Source: Hylemonella gracilis ATCC 19624 (GTDB taxonomy: Bacteria > Pseudomonadota > Gammaproteobacteria > Burkholderiales > Burkholderiaceae_C). Taken from it: a DNA stretch of 64,000 bases. Shown piece by piece: positions 35,880-45,487 of the stretch (within the stretch, counting starts at the first letter, position 1; the number at the start of each line of letters is the position of its first letter). Position numbers and translations under genes: made by a program. The notes under the pieces are model-generated. The model saw only the letters and a list, made by a program, of their open reading frames with translations, was not told the DNA's origin and did no database searches. Location: NCBI RefSeq assembly GCF_000211835.1, contig NZ_AEGR01000048.1:1-64000 (forward strand). Direction: 5' to 3'.

Positions 35880-38402
35880 TCAGTTGCGGCGGAACAGGTC
35901 CAGGATGCGTGAGCGTTCCTCGCCCTGCGTGCCGCTCGGCGGTTCGTCCGCGGGCGGGTTGTAGGGCAGGTTGGGCATGATGCCGCCCGGCAGCGTCATC
36001 ATCACCCCGCCGTTGTCCTCGTCCAGACCCAGGGACTTGACGCCCCCGTCTTCGGCGTACTCCGAGTACATCCAGTCGATGCCGGTCTGCACCACGCCCT
36101 CGGGAGGGATCACCTCCTGCACGGGCACGCCGCGCAAGGCGTGTTCCATGTAGCTGATCCACACCGGCAGGGACAGCCCACCGCCTGTCTCCTTGTCGCC
36201 CAGCTTGCGCGGGGTGTCGTAACCGATCCAAGTGACCGCCGTCAGCGTGGGCTGGTAGCCCGCGAACCAGGCGTCCATGGAGTCGTTGGTGGTGCCGGTC
36301 TTGCCGTAGATGTCCGGACGCTTGAGCTGAGCCTGCGCGCGCGCGGCCGTGCCGACGCGGGCCACTTCCTGCAGCAGCGTGGACATGATGAAGGCGTTGC
36401 GCGGCTCCAGCGTGCGCTTGCTTTCGTCCAGCACCACGGGCGGCGTTTCGACCAGCACCTTGCCGTTGGGGTCGGTGATCTTGCGGATCAGCCAGGGATC
36501 GAGGAGGTAGCCGCCGTTGGCGAACACTGAATAGGCCACGGCCATTTGCAAGGGCGTGACCGTGCCCGCGCCCAAGGCCATCGTCAGGTAGGCCGGGTGG
36601 CGTCGCGGCTCGAAACCGAAGCGCGCCGTCCACTCCTGGGCATAGCGCGGGCCGATGGCGTCCAGCACGCGGATGGACACCATGTTCTTCGAGCGCGCCA
36701 GCGCGCGGCGCAGCGGCATCGGGCCCTCGAACACACCGTCGTAGTTCTTCGGTTCCCAGGGCTGGCCACCCGTGGTGTCGGGCTCGAAGAAGAGAGGGCC
36801 GTCGTTGACCACGGTGGCGGGCGTGAAGCCTTTTTCCAGCGCGGCCGAGTAGATGAAGGGCTTGAAGCTTGAGCCCGGCTGCCGCCAGGCCTGTGTCACG
36901 TGGTTGAACTTGTTCTTGTCGTAGTCAAAGCCACCCACCATCGCGTGCACGGCCCCATCGCGCGGGTCCAGGGAGACGAAGGCGCCTTCTACTTCGGGCT
37001 GCTGCAGGATTTCCCAGCTGGCGGCCTGGTTCTTGGCCGGATCTTCCGGGGTGTGCAGGCGGATGCGCACGACCGCGCCACGCCGGATCTTGAGCGTGGG
37101 TGCGGCCCGCGATGACAGGCCGTCCGCCGCGTAGCGCAGGCCGGCGCCGGTGATGTCCAGGGTCTCTCCGTCCTGACGCATCACCGTGACCTTGCGGGGG
37201 TCGGCCTCCAGCACCACGGCGCTGAGCAGGTCGCCGTTGTTCGGGTGCTCCATCAGCGACTCCGAAACCGCCTCGGCGATGGCGTCGGCGTTGTCGGTGG
37301 TCTGCGCGGGCAGGGGGATGACTTTTTCCGGGCCGCGGTAGGGCTGGCGGCGCTCGTAGTCCATGATGCTGCGGCGCAAGGCCGCGTAGGCCACTTCCTG
37401 CTCGCCTGAGCGGATGGTCGTGTACACGCGCAGGCCGCGGGTGTAGGTCTCCTCGCCGTATTGGGCGAAGATGATCTGGCGCACGATTTCCGCGGCGTAT
37501 TCAGCGTGTCCCTGGCCCGGCCGCTCGCCTTGCGCCGTGACGGTGCGAACCTGGATGTCCTCGGCGCGGGCGGCCGCGGCTTCCTCGGCCGTGATGAATC
37601 CGTTGTCCAGCATGCGCGAGATGATGTAGAGCTGACGAGCCCGCGCGCGCTTGGGGTTGCTGATGGGGTTGTAGGCCGAGGGGGCCTTGGGCAGTCCAGC
37701 CAGCATCGCGGCCTCGGCGACCGAGATGTCCTTGAGCGGCTTGCCGAAGTAGGTTTCCGACGCGGCGGCGAAGCCGTAGGCGCGCTGACCCAGGTAGATC
37801 TGGTTCATGTAGATCTCGAGGATCTGGTCCTTGCTCAGCAGGTGTTCCAGCTTGTAGGTCAGCAGGATTTCATAGATCTTGCGCGTGTAGGTCTTCTCGG
37901 ACGAGAGGTAGACGTTGCGCGCGACCTGCATGGTGATGGTGGACGCGCCCTGGCTGTTCACCCGCCGCAGATTGGCCAGCACGGCGCGCGCCATGCCCAC
38001 GTAGTCCACGCCGCCGTGCTGATAGAAGCGCGCGTCCTCGATGGCGAGCACGGCATCGGTGAGCGCGCGCGGAATTTTTTCAATTGGGACAAAGCGGCGG
38101 CGTTCCTCCCCGAACTCACCGATCAGATCGCCTTCGACCGAGTAGATCCGCAGCGGCAGCTTGGGACGGTATTCGGAGAGGTCGGACACATCCGGCAGAT
38201 TGGGGAAGGCGAAGGCCATGGCCACGGCCACGAGCATCAGGCCACTGAGCAGACCGGCCACGCCGATGCCGGCAACCCACACGGCGATGCGCGCGAACGG
38301 ATGCAAAGTGGCCCAGCGTCGGGAAAGCGTCGATTTCATGCGGGCGAATTGTGCGCCCATCGTGGAAGCACGGGGCGAGGGAGATGGATCGTCGGCGGAC
38401 AT
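35880..38402 (-). CDS. mrcA: Penicillin-binding protein 1A, bifunctional transglycosylase/transpeptidase
   Basis: An 840-residue class A PBP that polymerises and cross-links peptidoglycan in the periplasm. It has an N-terminal cytoplasmic tail, one membrane helix (about 40-65), the GT51 domain with catalytic Glu in AIEDARFYQHGGVD (about E122) and GASTITMQVARN, an OB/linker region, and a transpeptidase domain with SSFK (511-514), SKN (571-573) and KTG (701-703). ATG at 38402 is used; ATGs at 38360 and 38339 are plausible since ribosome sites are weak. The frame runs upstream to 38534 with no support. It is divergent from the pilus operon, a common arrangement in Burkholderiales and pseudomonads. 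Confidence 0.94.
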   Translation of the reverse strand: MSADDPSPSPRASTMGAQFARMKSTLSRRWATLHPFARIAVWVAGIGVAGLLSGLMLVAVAMAFAFPNLPDVSDLSEYRPKLPLRIYSVEGDLIGEFGEERRRFVPIEKIPRALTDAVLAIEDARFYQHGGVDYVGMARAVLANLRRVNSQGASTITMQVARNVYLSSEKTYTRKIYEILLTYKLEHLLSKDQILEIYMNQIYLGQRAYGFAAASETYFGKPLKDISVAEAAMLAGLPKAPSAYNPISNPKRARARQLYIISRMLDNGFITAEEAAAARAEDIQVRTVTAQGERPGQGHAEYAAEIVRQIIFAQYGEETYTRGLRVYTTIRSGEQEVAYAALRRSIMDYERRQPYRGPEKVIPLPAQTTDNADAIAEAVSESLMEHPNNGDLLSAVVLEADPRKVTVMRQDGETLDITGAGLRYAADGLSSRAAPTLKIRRGAVVRIRLHTPEDPAKNQAASWEILQQPEVEGAFVSLDPRDGAVHAMVGGFDYDKNKFNHVTQAWRQPGSSFKPFIYSAALEKGFTPATVVNDGPLFFEPDTTGGQPWEPKNYDGVFEGPMPLRRALARSKNMVSIRVLDAIGPRYAQEWTARFGFEPRRHPAYLTMALGAGTVTPLQMAVAYSVFANGGYLLDPWLIRKITDPNGKVLVETPPVVLDESKRTLEPRNAFIMSTLLQEVARVGTAARAQAQLKRPDIYGKTGTTNDSMDAWFAGYQPTLTAVTWIGYDTPRKLGDKETGGGLSLPVWISYMEHALRGVPVQEVIPPEGVVQTGIDWMYSEYAEDGGVKSLGLDEDNGGVMMTLPGGIMPNLPYNPPADEPPSGTQGEERSRILDLFRRN

Positions 38403-38800
38403 GGGGGCTGTCGTCTTGGCCGGGTGGCCTCGGAGCTTAGGGGTTCTGGGGCAGGACCATCCAGGCCGTGAGCCTGTGCGGGCGGGTCCAAACCGGGTTG
38501 GCGACGTGCCCCGGCGCGATGACCAGGGCGGCATATCTTTTCCGAACAGCCGCCATTATAAAAATCATGGAGCCCCTGTGACGCTTGGCCGTCTGAGCCC
38601 AGGGGTTGAGGTGGCCACAATCCGAGTCCCGGCGGTTGGAAAAATGTGAGTGCATGCTTTTAAAGAGGGGCTTGGTAAACCTCGGACTTCGACCGTCGTC
38701 GGTGAACCCCGCTGCTACGATCCAGACGCCTGCCCACGAGGATCGGATCGCTCTTTCAACGGCAGCACCCGCTTGGGTTTCATCACGAGGAGGGCTGCCC
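38403..38800. promoter_or_regulatory. Divergent promoter region between mrcA and pilM
   Basis: This is 398 bp without a supported gene. On the minus strand a perfect TATAAT lies at 38555-38560, about 150 bp upstream of the mrcA start; the -35 position is poor. A promoter for pilM is expected near 38600-38780 but none is distinct. The ribosome site for pilM (GAGGAGGG) lies directly before 38801. Open frames that cross this interval are upstream extensions of the flanking genes. Confidence 0.45.
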
Positions 38801-39979
38801 ATGTTGTTTCCGTCATCACGTCGCCGGTCGGAGCCCCTCTTGGGGCTGGATCTGCAGCCCGATGCGGTCAGGCTGGTTGGGTTGGGCCAGACCCGCCAAG
38901 GGCAGCCGACGCTGGAGCATTGCGGCTGCGAGCCCCTGTCGCCCGCCTGGATGGTGGACGGCCGCATCGACGACTTCACGGCGGTGACCCAGGCCGTCTC
39001 TCGCCTGCTGCGCCGTGCGCGCCCGCGCACCGACAGAGTGGCCCTGGCCTTGCCCGAGGCCGCGGTCATCACCCGGCGCATCACGCTGCCCATCACGCTG
39101 CCCCAAGCGCCGAGCCGTGACGCCCTGGACGCCAGGGTGCGGGCGGAGGCCGAGCAACTCCTTCCTTTCCCCCTGCAAGAGGTCTACCTCGACTACGGCG
39201 TGGTGGCGCGGCGCGCCGTGGCCGATGCGGGGGCCTCTGTTCAGCCGACGCAAGTGTGCGCGCCGCTGTCCAGCGCCGTCGATGTGCTCCTCGTGGCCGC
39301 GCGGCGCGAGCGCGTGCGCGATTTGCAGGCCCTGGCCGAGGCCGTCGGTCTGGAGCCCGTGGCCGTGGACGTGGCCACGTTCGCGGCGCGTCGCGGCATG
39401 CTGCATCTGCTGTCGCGCTCCGCGCGGGCCCAGGTTCCGCCCCAGGCTCGGCCCGCTGCGGGAACACCACCGGCCAGGGCGGTGCTCGAGCTGCGCGCGG
39501 ACCGCATGGGCTGGTGGCTGGTGCGCGGTGACCAGATCGTCGAAGAGGGCGAGCGTGTCGGCCATCCCGGCGCGGGCCCGGGGCGGCCTGGCGACCTCGA
39601 TCCTGCGCTGGCGGTGGTGAGTGATTTGGCGCAGGCGCTGTCCCGCGCGTGGAATGTTCAAGGCCAGAGTTCGGGCGACGGCGAGTTTCACCACGCGCTG
39701 GGCAGCGGCGCTGTGGGCCTTGAAGCCGTTTGGTTGACGGGGGAGCCCCAGGCCTGCGCAGCTTGGGCCGAGCCCCTGTCTCGTCTGCTGGCGTGTCCCT
39801 GCCGGGTGGCGAATCCCTTCGAGGGCATGCCGCATCGGCGCCAGCCGCCTTGGCGCATCGTGCGCCGGTCGCGCAAGGGGGTCGAGGGGCGCGAGTCGGA
39901 ATCGGCCGCGCCAGAGACGGGCGCTGCCTGGGCGTATTTGCAAGCCTGCGGCTTGGCCCTGCGCCAGTTTCAGCCATGA
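38801..39979 (+). CDS. pilM: Type IV pilus assembly protein PilM
   Basis: A 392-residue actin-like cytoplasmic protein that binds the N-terminus of PilN and links the pilus alignment complex to the cytoplasmic motor parts. LLGLDLQPDAVRLVGL is the first ATPase-fold strand pair. ALPEAAVITRRITLP and EQLLPFPLQEVYLDYGVV match PilM. The sequence is more divergent than in Pseudomonas, with a long Pro/Gly-rich insert near 230-300. The ATG at 38801 has GAGGAGGG before it; the frame is open upstream to 38606. The stop overlaps the pilN ATG (ATGA). Confidence 0.85.
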   Translation: MLFPSSRRRSEPLLGLDLQPDAVRLVGLGQTRQGQPTLEHCGCEPLSPAWMVDGRIDDFTAVTQAVSRLLRRARPRTDRVALALPEAAVITRRITLPITLPQAPSRDALDARVRAEAEQLLPFPLQEVYLDYGVVARRAVADAGASVQPTQVCAPLSSAVDVLLVAARRERVRDLQALAEAVGLEPVAVDVATFAARRGMLHLLSRSARAQVPPQARPAAGTPPARAVLELRADRMGWWLVRGDQIVEEGERVGHPGAGPGRPGDLDPALAVVSDLAQALSRAWNVQGQSSGDGEFHHALGSGAVGLEAVWLTGEPQACAAWAEPLSRLLACPCRVANPFEGMPHRRQPPWRIVRRSRKGVEGRESESAAPETGAAWAYLQACGLALRQFQP

Positions 39980-40626
39980 CCGTCACGATCAATTTGCTGC
40001 CGCGCCTGCACGGCCTGCACCCGCGAGCACGGGCTGCTTTCAGAAGGGCGGTGGTCCTGGCTTTCGCCACGGGCTGGGTCATCGCGGGGCTGCTGCACCT
40101 GCACTGGCGCGAGCGCCTGGCCGCGCAGCGCGCGCTCAACGACCTGCTCGCGCGCGAGATCGCGCAACTCCAACAGCCACTCCAGGGCCTGCCGGGGCTG
40201 CGCGCGGAAATCGACGCGTGGGCCGAGTTGCAGACCCAGCGCTTGCGCGCCGCCCGCGTGCTGAGTGCCCTGCCCAGTGCCTTGCCCGATCAAGTGCACC
40301 TCAAGGGCTTGACCCTCGAAGCCGACCTGGTGACCTTGCGCGGCGCGGCCCGCTCCGATCAGGATCTGTCCGGGCTGCTGCGCCACCTGGCCCAGCCACG
40401 GTCTGGATTCCAGCAGGCCGAGCTGGTGGAGTTGCTGGGCGCGCCGATGCCGCTGTCCGTGCCCGGCACCGAACCGCTCCGTGCCGAGGCGACCTCCAGC
40501 GATGCCGACATGCGGGCGCAAACCCTGCAATTCACCGTCCGTGCCCGTCTCGCGGCGCCTTCCGTCGAGGACGCCACGGCCGTCTCCGAGCGGGGACTGG
40601 GTGCGAATCTGGAGTTCGCACCATGA
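39976..40626 (+). CDS. pilN: Type IV pilus inner-membrane protein PilN
   Basis: A 216-residue protein. The cytoplasmic N-terminal INLLPR motif (residues 5-10) is the PilM-binding peptide of PilN. One membrane helix (about 24-44) is followed by a coiled-coil region and a periplasmic ferredoxin-like domain (LPDQVHLKGLTLEADLVTLRGAARSD). It forms the alignment complex with PilO and PilP. Both ends overlap neighbours by ATGA, giving tight stoichiometric coupling. Confidence 0.9.
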   Translation: MTVTINLLPRLHGLHPRARAAFRRAVVLAFATGWVIAGLLHLHWRERLAAQRALNDLLAREIAQLQQPLQGLPGLRAEIDAWAELQTQRLRAARVLSALPSALPDQVHLKGLTLEADLVTLRGAARSDQDLSGLLRHLAQPRSGFQQAELVELLGAPMPLSVPGTEPLRAEATSSDADMRAQTLQFTVRARLAAPSVEDATAVSERGLGANLEFAP

Positions 40627-41294
40627 GCGCCGCAGCACGGGCCTGGTCCACCACGCCCGCCGAATGGCCCCGCGCCGCGCGTTGGAGTCTGTTGGCCTTG
40701 ATCGCCGCGCTGCCGCTCGTGCTGCCCGCCTGTCTGGGTCTGAACGACGACGCACGGGCATGGCATCAACTGCAGGCCCAGGCCCGGCAGGCGCGCGAGG
40801 ACTACCGCGGCGGGCTCGCACGCCAGCAGGCCATGGACTTGGCGCGTGAGCGCCGGGACGCCTTGGGGCGTGCGCTGTGGTCCCGGCGGCCGGGTGAGGG
40901 CTCGCCCATGCCGGAGCAGGGCTGGACGGAATCCTTGTTGCGCGACATCCATCGCACCGGTGAGGGCCGGGCCGTGCGTTTCGAGCTGTTCAGGCCGGGG
41001 CCACCGGCCACGCGGCCACACCACGTGGAGTTGCCGTTCACGCTGCGTGTCGTGGGCAGCTACCGCGACCTCACGGCGTTTGCGGCCGCGCTGGCGGCTT
41101 TGAACCCAGCGGTCGTGGTCGATCGCCTGACCTTGGTCGCGCGACCCAGCGCGGGGCCGACGGGTGACACGGGCTCCGAGGCAGGTGGACTGTTGGCCAT
41201 GGATGTGGCGGCCCGCGCCTTGCGCATGCCCCAGGGCCACAAGCCTGTGGTGCCCGACGCGCGCACCCCAACCTCCTTGGAGACCCGGCGATGA
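40623..41294 (+). CDS. pilO: Type IV pilus inner-membrane protein PilO
   Basis: A 223-residue protein with a cytoplasmic N-terminus, one membrane helix (about 20-42) and a predicted coiled coil (about 45-85). The periplasmic domain contains ELPFTLRVVGSYRDLTAFAAALAALNPAVVVDRLTLV, the usual PilO core. It dimerises with PilN. The C-terminal 40 residues are Pro/Thr-rich and poorly conserved. The start overlaps the pilN stop (ATGA). Confidence 0.88.
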   Translation: MSAAARAWSTTPAEWPRAARWSLLALIAALPLVLPACLGLNDDARAWHQLQAQARQAREDYRGGLARQQAMDLARERRDALGRALWSRRPGEGSPMPEQGWTESLLRDIHRTGEGRAVRFELFRPGPPATRPHHVELPFTLRVVGSYRDLTAFAAALAALNPAVVVDRLTLVARPSAGPTGDTGSEAGGLLAMDVAARALRMPQGHKPVVPDARTPTSLETRR

Positions 41295-41410
41295 AACCTT
41301 GCACGCCACCCCCACCGCCACCTCCACCGTTGAGCCTGCCACCACGCCCCAAACGCCCGCGTGCTGCATGGGTGGCGGCCCGCACCACGTGGGCTCCCGC
41401 AGGGACTCCC

Positions 41411-41965
41411 ATGCAGGCGTCGACCTGGCTTTGGGCCCTGGCCTGCGCCTCGGTGCTGGCGGCTTGCGCACCCACCGAACCCACTCAACCCGCCGACCCA
41501 GCCGCCTTGCGCGAGTGGATGGCCGAGCAGCGATTGCAGTTCAACGCGCGCAACGCGCGATCAGCCGCAGCCGCGGCTGGGGCTGGGACTGTGCCCACCG
41601 CCTTGCCCGCCATTGAGCCTGTGGCTGCTGGGCGCGGCGTGTTCGCCGATCCCTTCGATGCACGTCGTCTTTCCGGTCTGCCGCCCGCCCCAGGCCAGCG
41701 GCCCGAGCGCGCCGATCCACCGCTGCTGGCCCATCCTCTCTCAGCCCTGCGGATGGTGGGCAGTCTGCGCCGGGGCGACGAGGTCGTCGCGTTGGTGCAG
41801 GCCGATGTGCAGATTTATCAGGTCCCGGTGGGGGCGTTCCTGGGCAAGAACCAAGCCCAGGTGTTGCGCATCACCGAGGAGGGCATCACCTTGCAAGAAC
41901 CGCCGCGCGGGCTGCCGGGCCAGTCCCCGGCCCGCACCGTCACCTTGCCCTTGCAGGGGCGTTGA
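41411..41965 (+). CDS. pilP: Type IV pilus lipoprotein PilP
   Basis: A 184-residue lipoprotein that links the PilNO complex to the secretin PilQ. From the ATG at 41411 the signal is WLWALACASVLAAC, with the lipobox Cys about residue 19. The conserved C-terminal domain reads LSALRMVGSLRRGDEVVALVQ ... VPVGAFLGKNQAQVLRITEEGITLQE. The frame opens at 41291, where an ATG overlaps the pilO stop. That version adds a 40-residue Pro-rich leader which would bury the signal peptide. The 41411 start has AGGGA upstream and the normal family length, so it is preferred. Confidence 0.87.
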   Translation: MQASTWLWALACASVLAACAPTEPTQPADPAALREWMAEQRLQFNARNARSAAAAAGAGTVPTALPAIEPVAAGRGVFADPFDARRLSGLPPAPGQRPERADPPLLAHPLSALRMVGSLRRGDEVVALVQADVQIYQVPVGAFLGKNQAQVLRITEEGITLQEPPRGLPGQSPARTVTLPLQGR

Positions 41966-41968
41966 ACC

Positions 41969-43498
41969 ATGAAGACCTTGATGTTGCCAGCGCAGCCCGC
42001 CGACCTCATGCACCTGATCCGTCGCGGCTGCGGAGGTCTCCTTCTTCTTCTCCTCCTCGTCGCCGCGAGCGGCCTCGCGCCCGCCCGCGCAACGGCCATC
42101 GACGAGGTGCCGCCAGTGGGCGAGCCGACCACGGCGCAGGCGCAGCCCAGGGTCGAAGTCCTGCCCCGCGCTGCCTCGCTCGACGAGACGGCGGCGCAGT
42201 CGCGCTACAGCGGGCAGAAGTTGACGCTCAACTTTCAGAACATCGACATCCGTGCCCTGTTGCAGGTGATCGCCGACTTCAGTGGCTTCAACGTGGTCAC
42301 GTCCGACAAGGTCAGCGGCAACGTCACCTTGCGCCTGCGCGATGTGCCGTGGGATCAGGCCCTGGACATCCTGCTGCAGTCCAAGGGGCTGGACCAGCGC
42401 CGCGAGGGCAATGTGCTGTGGGTCGCGCCCCGGCAGGAGATCGCGGCCCGCGAGCGGCAAGACAGCGAGGCCCGTGCCGCGCAGGAAGGACTGGAGCCCC
42501 TGCGCACGCGCAGCTTTCAGCTCAACTACGCCAAGGCCGCCGACGTGGCTCAGCAACTCGGCGGCGCGGGCGCCGTGGGGGGCTCGGCTGGCGCCGCGGC
42601 CGCCGCGCGCATCCTCAGCCCGCGCGGCAGCGCGATCGCCGAGTCGCGCACCAACCAGCTCTTCGTGACCGACATCCACGCGCGCATGGAAGCCGTTCGC
42701 GCCCTGATCGCGAAAATCGACGTACCGGTGCGCCAGGTGCTGATCGAGGCGCGCATCGTCGAAGCCTCGGACACCTTCAGCCGTTCCTTGGGGGCCCGCC
42801 TGGGCGGCGCGGGCGGCCGATCGCCTTCGGGGGGCGCGGGGGCGGGGGCGGGTTTCGGCGGCAGCTACAGCGCCACGGCGGCGGGCGCCGGGGGCGGCTC
42901 CTTCGTCAACCTGCCCTCGCCGGGCCTGGGCGGTCAGCCCGCCGGGGTCTTCGCCGTGTCCATCTTTGGCGAAAGCGCCGCGCGTTTCCTCAACCTCGAA
43001 ATCTCCGCGCTCGAGGCGGATGGCAAGGGCAAGGTGGTCTCCAGCCCGCGCGTGGTCACGGCGGACAAGGTCAAGGCCCTGATCGAGCAGGGCACCGAGC
43101 TGCCCTACCAAGTCTCGACCTCCAGCGGCGCAACCTCCATTTCCTTCCGCAAGGCCAACCTGATGCTCGAAGTCACGCCGCAGATCACGCCCGAGGGCAA
43201 TGTGATCCTGGAGGTGGACGTGAGCAAGGATTCGGTGGGTCAGGACACCCAGGCCGGCTTCGCCATCGACACCAAGCACGTGAAGACCCAGGTTCTGGTG
43301 GAAAATGGCGGCACGGTCGTCATCGGCGGCATTTACACGCAGGAAGAGCGCGAAACCGTGACCAAGATTCCCTTCCTGGGGGACTTGCCCGGCCTGGGTG
43401 CGTTGTTCCGCGCCAAGGAGACGCGCTCCGAGAAGCGGGAGATGCTGGTGTTCATCACCCCCAAGACCTTGACCGACTCCCTCCTTTCCACGCGCTGA
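41969..43498 (+). CDS. pilQ: Type IV pilus secretin PilQ, short form lacking AMIN domains
   Basis: A 509-residue outer-membrane secretin through which the pilus fibre passes. The signal peptide lies within 1-42 (LLLLLLVAASGLAPARA). The STN-like domain begins LTLNFQNIDIRALLQVIADFSGFNVV (about 85-110), followed by a secretin N1 domain. The beta-barrel domain contains VVSSPRVVTADKVKALIEQGTELPYQ and ends FLGDLPGLGALFRAKETRSEKREMLVFITPKTL. Typical Burkholderiales PilQ is near 700 residues with N-terminal AMIN peptidoglycan-binding domains; here they are absent. A Gly/Ala-rich loop (about 270-310) interrupts the barrel domain. Confidence 0.93.
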   Translation: MKTLMLPAQPADLMHLIRRGCGGLLLLLLLVAASGLAPARATAIDEVPPVGEPTTAQAQPRVEVLPRAASLDETAAQSRYSGQKLTLNFQNIDIRALLQVIADFSGFNVVTSDKVSGNVTLRLRDVPWDQALDILLQSKGLDQRREGNVLWVAPRQEIAARERQDSEARAAQEGLEPLRTRSFQLNYAKAADVAQQLGGAGAVGGSAGAAAAARILSPRGSAIAESRTNQLFVTDIHARMEAVRALIAKIDVPVRQVLIEARIVEASDTFSRSLGARLGGAGGRSPSGGAGAGAGFGGSYSATAAGAGGGSFVNLPSPGLGGQPAGVFAVSIFGESAARFLNLEISALEADGKGKVVSSPRVVTADKVKALIEQGTELPYQVSTSSGATSISFRKANLMLEVTPQITPEGNVILEVDVSKDSVGQDTQAGFAIDTKHVKTQVLVENGGTVVIGGIYTQEERETVTKIPFLGDLPGLGALFRAKETRSEKREMLVFITPKTLTDSLLSTR

Positions 43499-43520
43499 CC
43501 TTCCGTTTGCCCTGACTGTC

Positions 43521-44123
43521 TTGAATCCGGCTCCCTTGTTCATCAGCTTCGTCGGCATGCCCGGTTCGGGCAAGTCCACCGTCGGGCGCCATCTGGCGCG
43601 CCGCCTCAACGTGCCTTTCCGCGACTCCGACCCCGTGATCGAGCAGCGCATCGGCTGCTCCATCCGCGAATTCTTCGAGCGTGGGGGCGAGGGCGGTGGC
43701 GAGACGCGTTTCCGCGACATTGAGTCCGAGGTCATCGCCAGCCTTTGCCTCCAGGGCGGCGACCCAGGGGGGACGGGGGGCGTGTTGTCCACGGGCGGCG
43801 GCGCGGTGCTGCGCGAGGCCAATCGCCAGCACTTGCGCGCGCACGGCCACGTGGTGTACCTGCGCGCGACCGCCGAGGAACTGATGCGCCGCCTGCGGCG
43901 CGACACGCAACGCCCCTTGCTGCAGGTGGACGACCCGATGCAACGCCTGCGGGACCTGCTGGCCCAGCGCGACCCCCTCTACCGCGAAGTCGCGCACTTC
44001 ATCGTCGACACGGGCCGGCCCTCGGTCGCCTCCCTGGTCAACATGATCGTCATGCAGTTGGAGCTGGCCGGCGTGATCCCGGCCCATGTCGCCTCCGTGC
44101 CCGCCGCCGACAAGGCGCTCTGA
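43521..44123 (+). CDS. aroK: Shikimate kinase
   Basis: Phosphorylates shikimate with ATP in aromatic amino-acid synthesis. The 200-residue product shows GMPGSGKST (Walker A, 12-20), FRDSDPVIE with the shikimate-binding Asp, TRFRDIE, LSTGGGAVL and DTQRPLL with the lid Arg. The start is TTG at 43521; the first in-frame ATG is inside the P-loop and cannot be the start. Compared with E. coli AroK there are two short Gly-rich insertions (near 55-60 and 78-86). It directly follows pilQ, the usual pil-aro arrangement, and precedes aroB. Confidence 0.94.
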   Translation: MNPAPLFISFVGMPGSGKSTVGRHLARRLNVPFRDSDPVIEQRIGCSIREFFERGGEGGGETRFRDIESEVIASLCLQGGDPGGTGGVLSTGGGAVLREANRQHLRAHGHVVYLRATAEELMRRLRRDTQRPLLQVDDPMQRLRDLLAQRDPLYREVAHFIVDTGRPSVASLVNMIVMQLELAGVIPAHVASVPAADKAL

Positions 44124-44251
44124 GCCACGCGGCGCGGCCAGGCCCCCGTGCCTGCGGCGGCCCTCGCGGGCCTTTTGGCGCTCGCGACCCTGGCCTCGTG
44201 CGCGGTGCGCGCGCGGTCCGTGCGCGGACCCGCCCCACGTAAACTAGCGGG

Positions 44252-45487
44252 ATGTCTTCCATCTCTCCATCGACGCCGGTGTCGGCGCCCGCGTCCATCC
44301 GGCCCGTGTCCTACGACGTGTCCGAGTCCTCGGGGTTTCGGGACGGGTCCGCGCCGGCCGCCGAGGGCGACGGCACCTCGCCCCAGCAGGTGCGCATCGA
44401 GCTGCGCGAATCCGGGGCCGACCGCAGCTACCCCATCTTCATCGGCAGCGGGCTGCTGTCCTGGTCCGCCAGCTTCGCGGGCCTGCCCAAAGCCTCGCAG
44501 GCGCTGATCGTCAGCAACACGACGGTGGCGCCCCTGTACGCCGAGACCTTGAAGCAGGCTCTGCAAGCGCACCACGCCCAGGTGACGGTGCTGGAGCTGC
44601 CCGATGGCGAGGCGCACAAAGACTGGTCGACCCTGAACCTGATTTTCGACGCGCTGCTCAGCCAGGGTGCGGACCGCAAGACCGTGCTCTACGCCCTGGG
44701 CGGCGGCGTGGTGGGCGACATGACGGGTTTCGCCGCCGCCTGCTACATGCGCGGCGTGCCCTTTGTGCAGGTGCCCACGACCCTGCTGGCGCAGGTGGAC
44801 TCTTCGGTGGGCGGCAAGACCGCCATCAACCACCCGCAGGGCAAGAACATGATCGGCGCCTTCTACCAGCCCAAGCGCGTGGTCTGTGACCTGGACCTGC
44901 TCAAGACCCTGCCCGCGCGCGAACTCAGCGCCGGCCTGGCCGAGGTCATCAAGTACGGCCCCATCTTCGACATGGCCCTGCTGGACTGGCTGGAACAGCA
45001 CATGGACGCGCTGCGCGCGCTCGACACCGCGGCCCTGGCGCATGCCGTGCGCCGCAGCTGCGAAATCAAGGCCGAGGTGGTGGGCCAGGACGAACGCGAA
45101 AGCGGCCTGCGCGCCATCCTCAACTTCGGCCACACCTTTGGCCACGCCATCGAGGCGGGGCTGGGTTACGGCGCCTGGCTGCACGGCGAGGCCGTGGGCT
45201 GTGGCATGGTGATGGCCGCCACGCTCTCGCAGCGCCTGGGCCTGGTGGACGCGGCTTTCGTCGCGCGCCTCAAGCGCCTGATCGAGCGCGCGGGCCTGCC
45301 CGTCGTGGCCCCGGTGCTGGACAAGCAGGACAACGCGGGCCGTTACCTCAACCTGATGCGCCTGGACAAGAAAGCCGAGGCGGGTGAAATCAAGTTCGTG
45401 GTCATCGAACGACCCGGCCAGGCCGCGCTGCGCGGCGCGCCCGACGCCCTGGTGCGCGAGGTGATCGATGCCTGCGCGGCGGCTTGA
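44252..45487 (+). CDS. aroB: 3-dehydroquinate synthase
   Basis: Converts DAHP to 3-dehydroquinate, an NAD- and metal-dependent step of the shikimate pathway. The 411-residue product contains [37 protein letters not shown], the metal-binding Glu in [22 protein letters not shown] and the [10 protein letters not shown] region. About 45 N-terminal residues, Ser/Pro-rich, precede the first family strand and are extra relative to the 362-residue E. coli enzyme. They may be a disordered tail or point to a later start. 128 bp separate it from aroK; dgt follows without a gap. Confidence 0.95.
   Translation: MSSISPSTPVSAPASIRPVSYDVSESSGFRDGSAPAAEGDGTSPQQVRIELRESGADRSYPIFIGSGLLSWSASFAGLPKASQALIVSNTTVAPLYAETLKQALQAHHAQVTVLELPDGEAHKDWSTLNLIFDALLSQGADRKTVLYALGGGVVGDMTGFAAACYMRGVPFVQVPTTLLAQVDSSVGGKTAINHPQGKNMIGAFYQPKRVVCDLDLLKTLPARELSAGLAEVIKYGPIFDMALLDWLEQHMDALRALDTAALAHAVRRSCEIKAEVVGQDERESGLRAILNFGHTFGHAIEAGLGYGAWLHGEAVGCGMVMAATLSQRLGLVDAAFVARLKRLIERAGLPVVAPVLDKQDNAGRYLNLMRLDKKAEAGEIKFVVIERPGQAALRGAPDALVREVIDACAAA

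Noticed and set aside
41291-41410. A Pro-rich N-terminal extension of PilP
   Set aside because: It would place about 40 residues before the lipoprotein signal; the ATG at 41411 has its own ribosome site and gives the normal family length.
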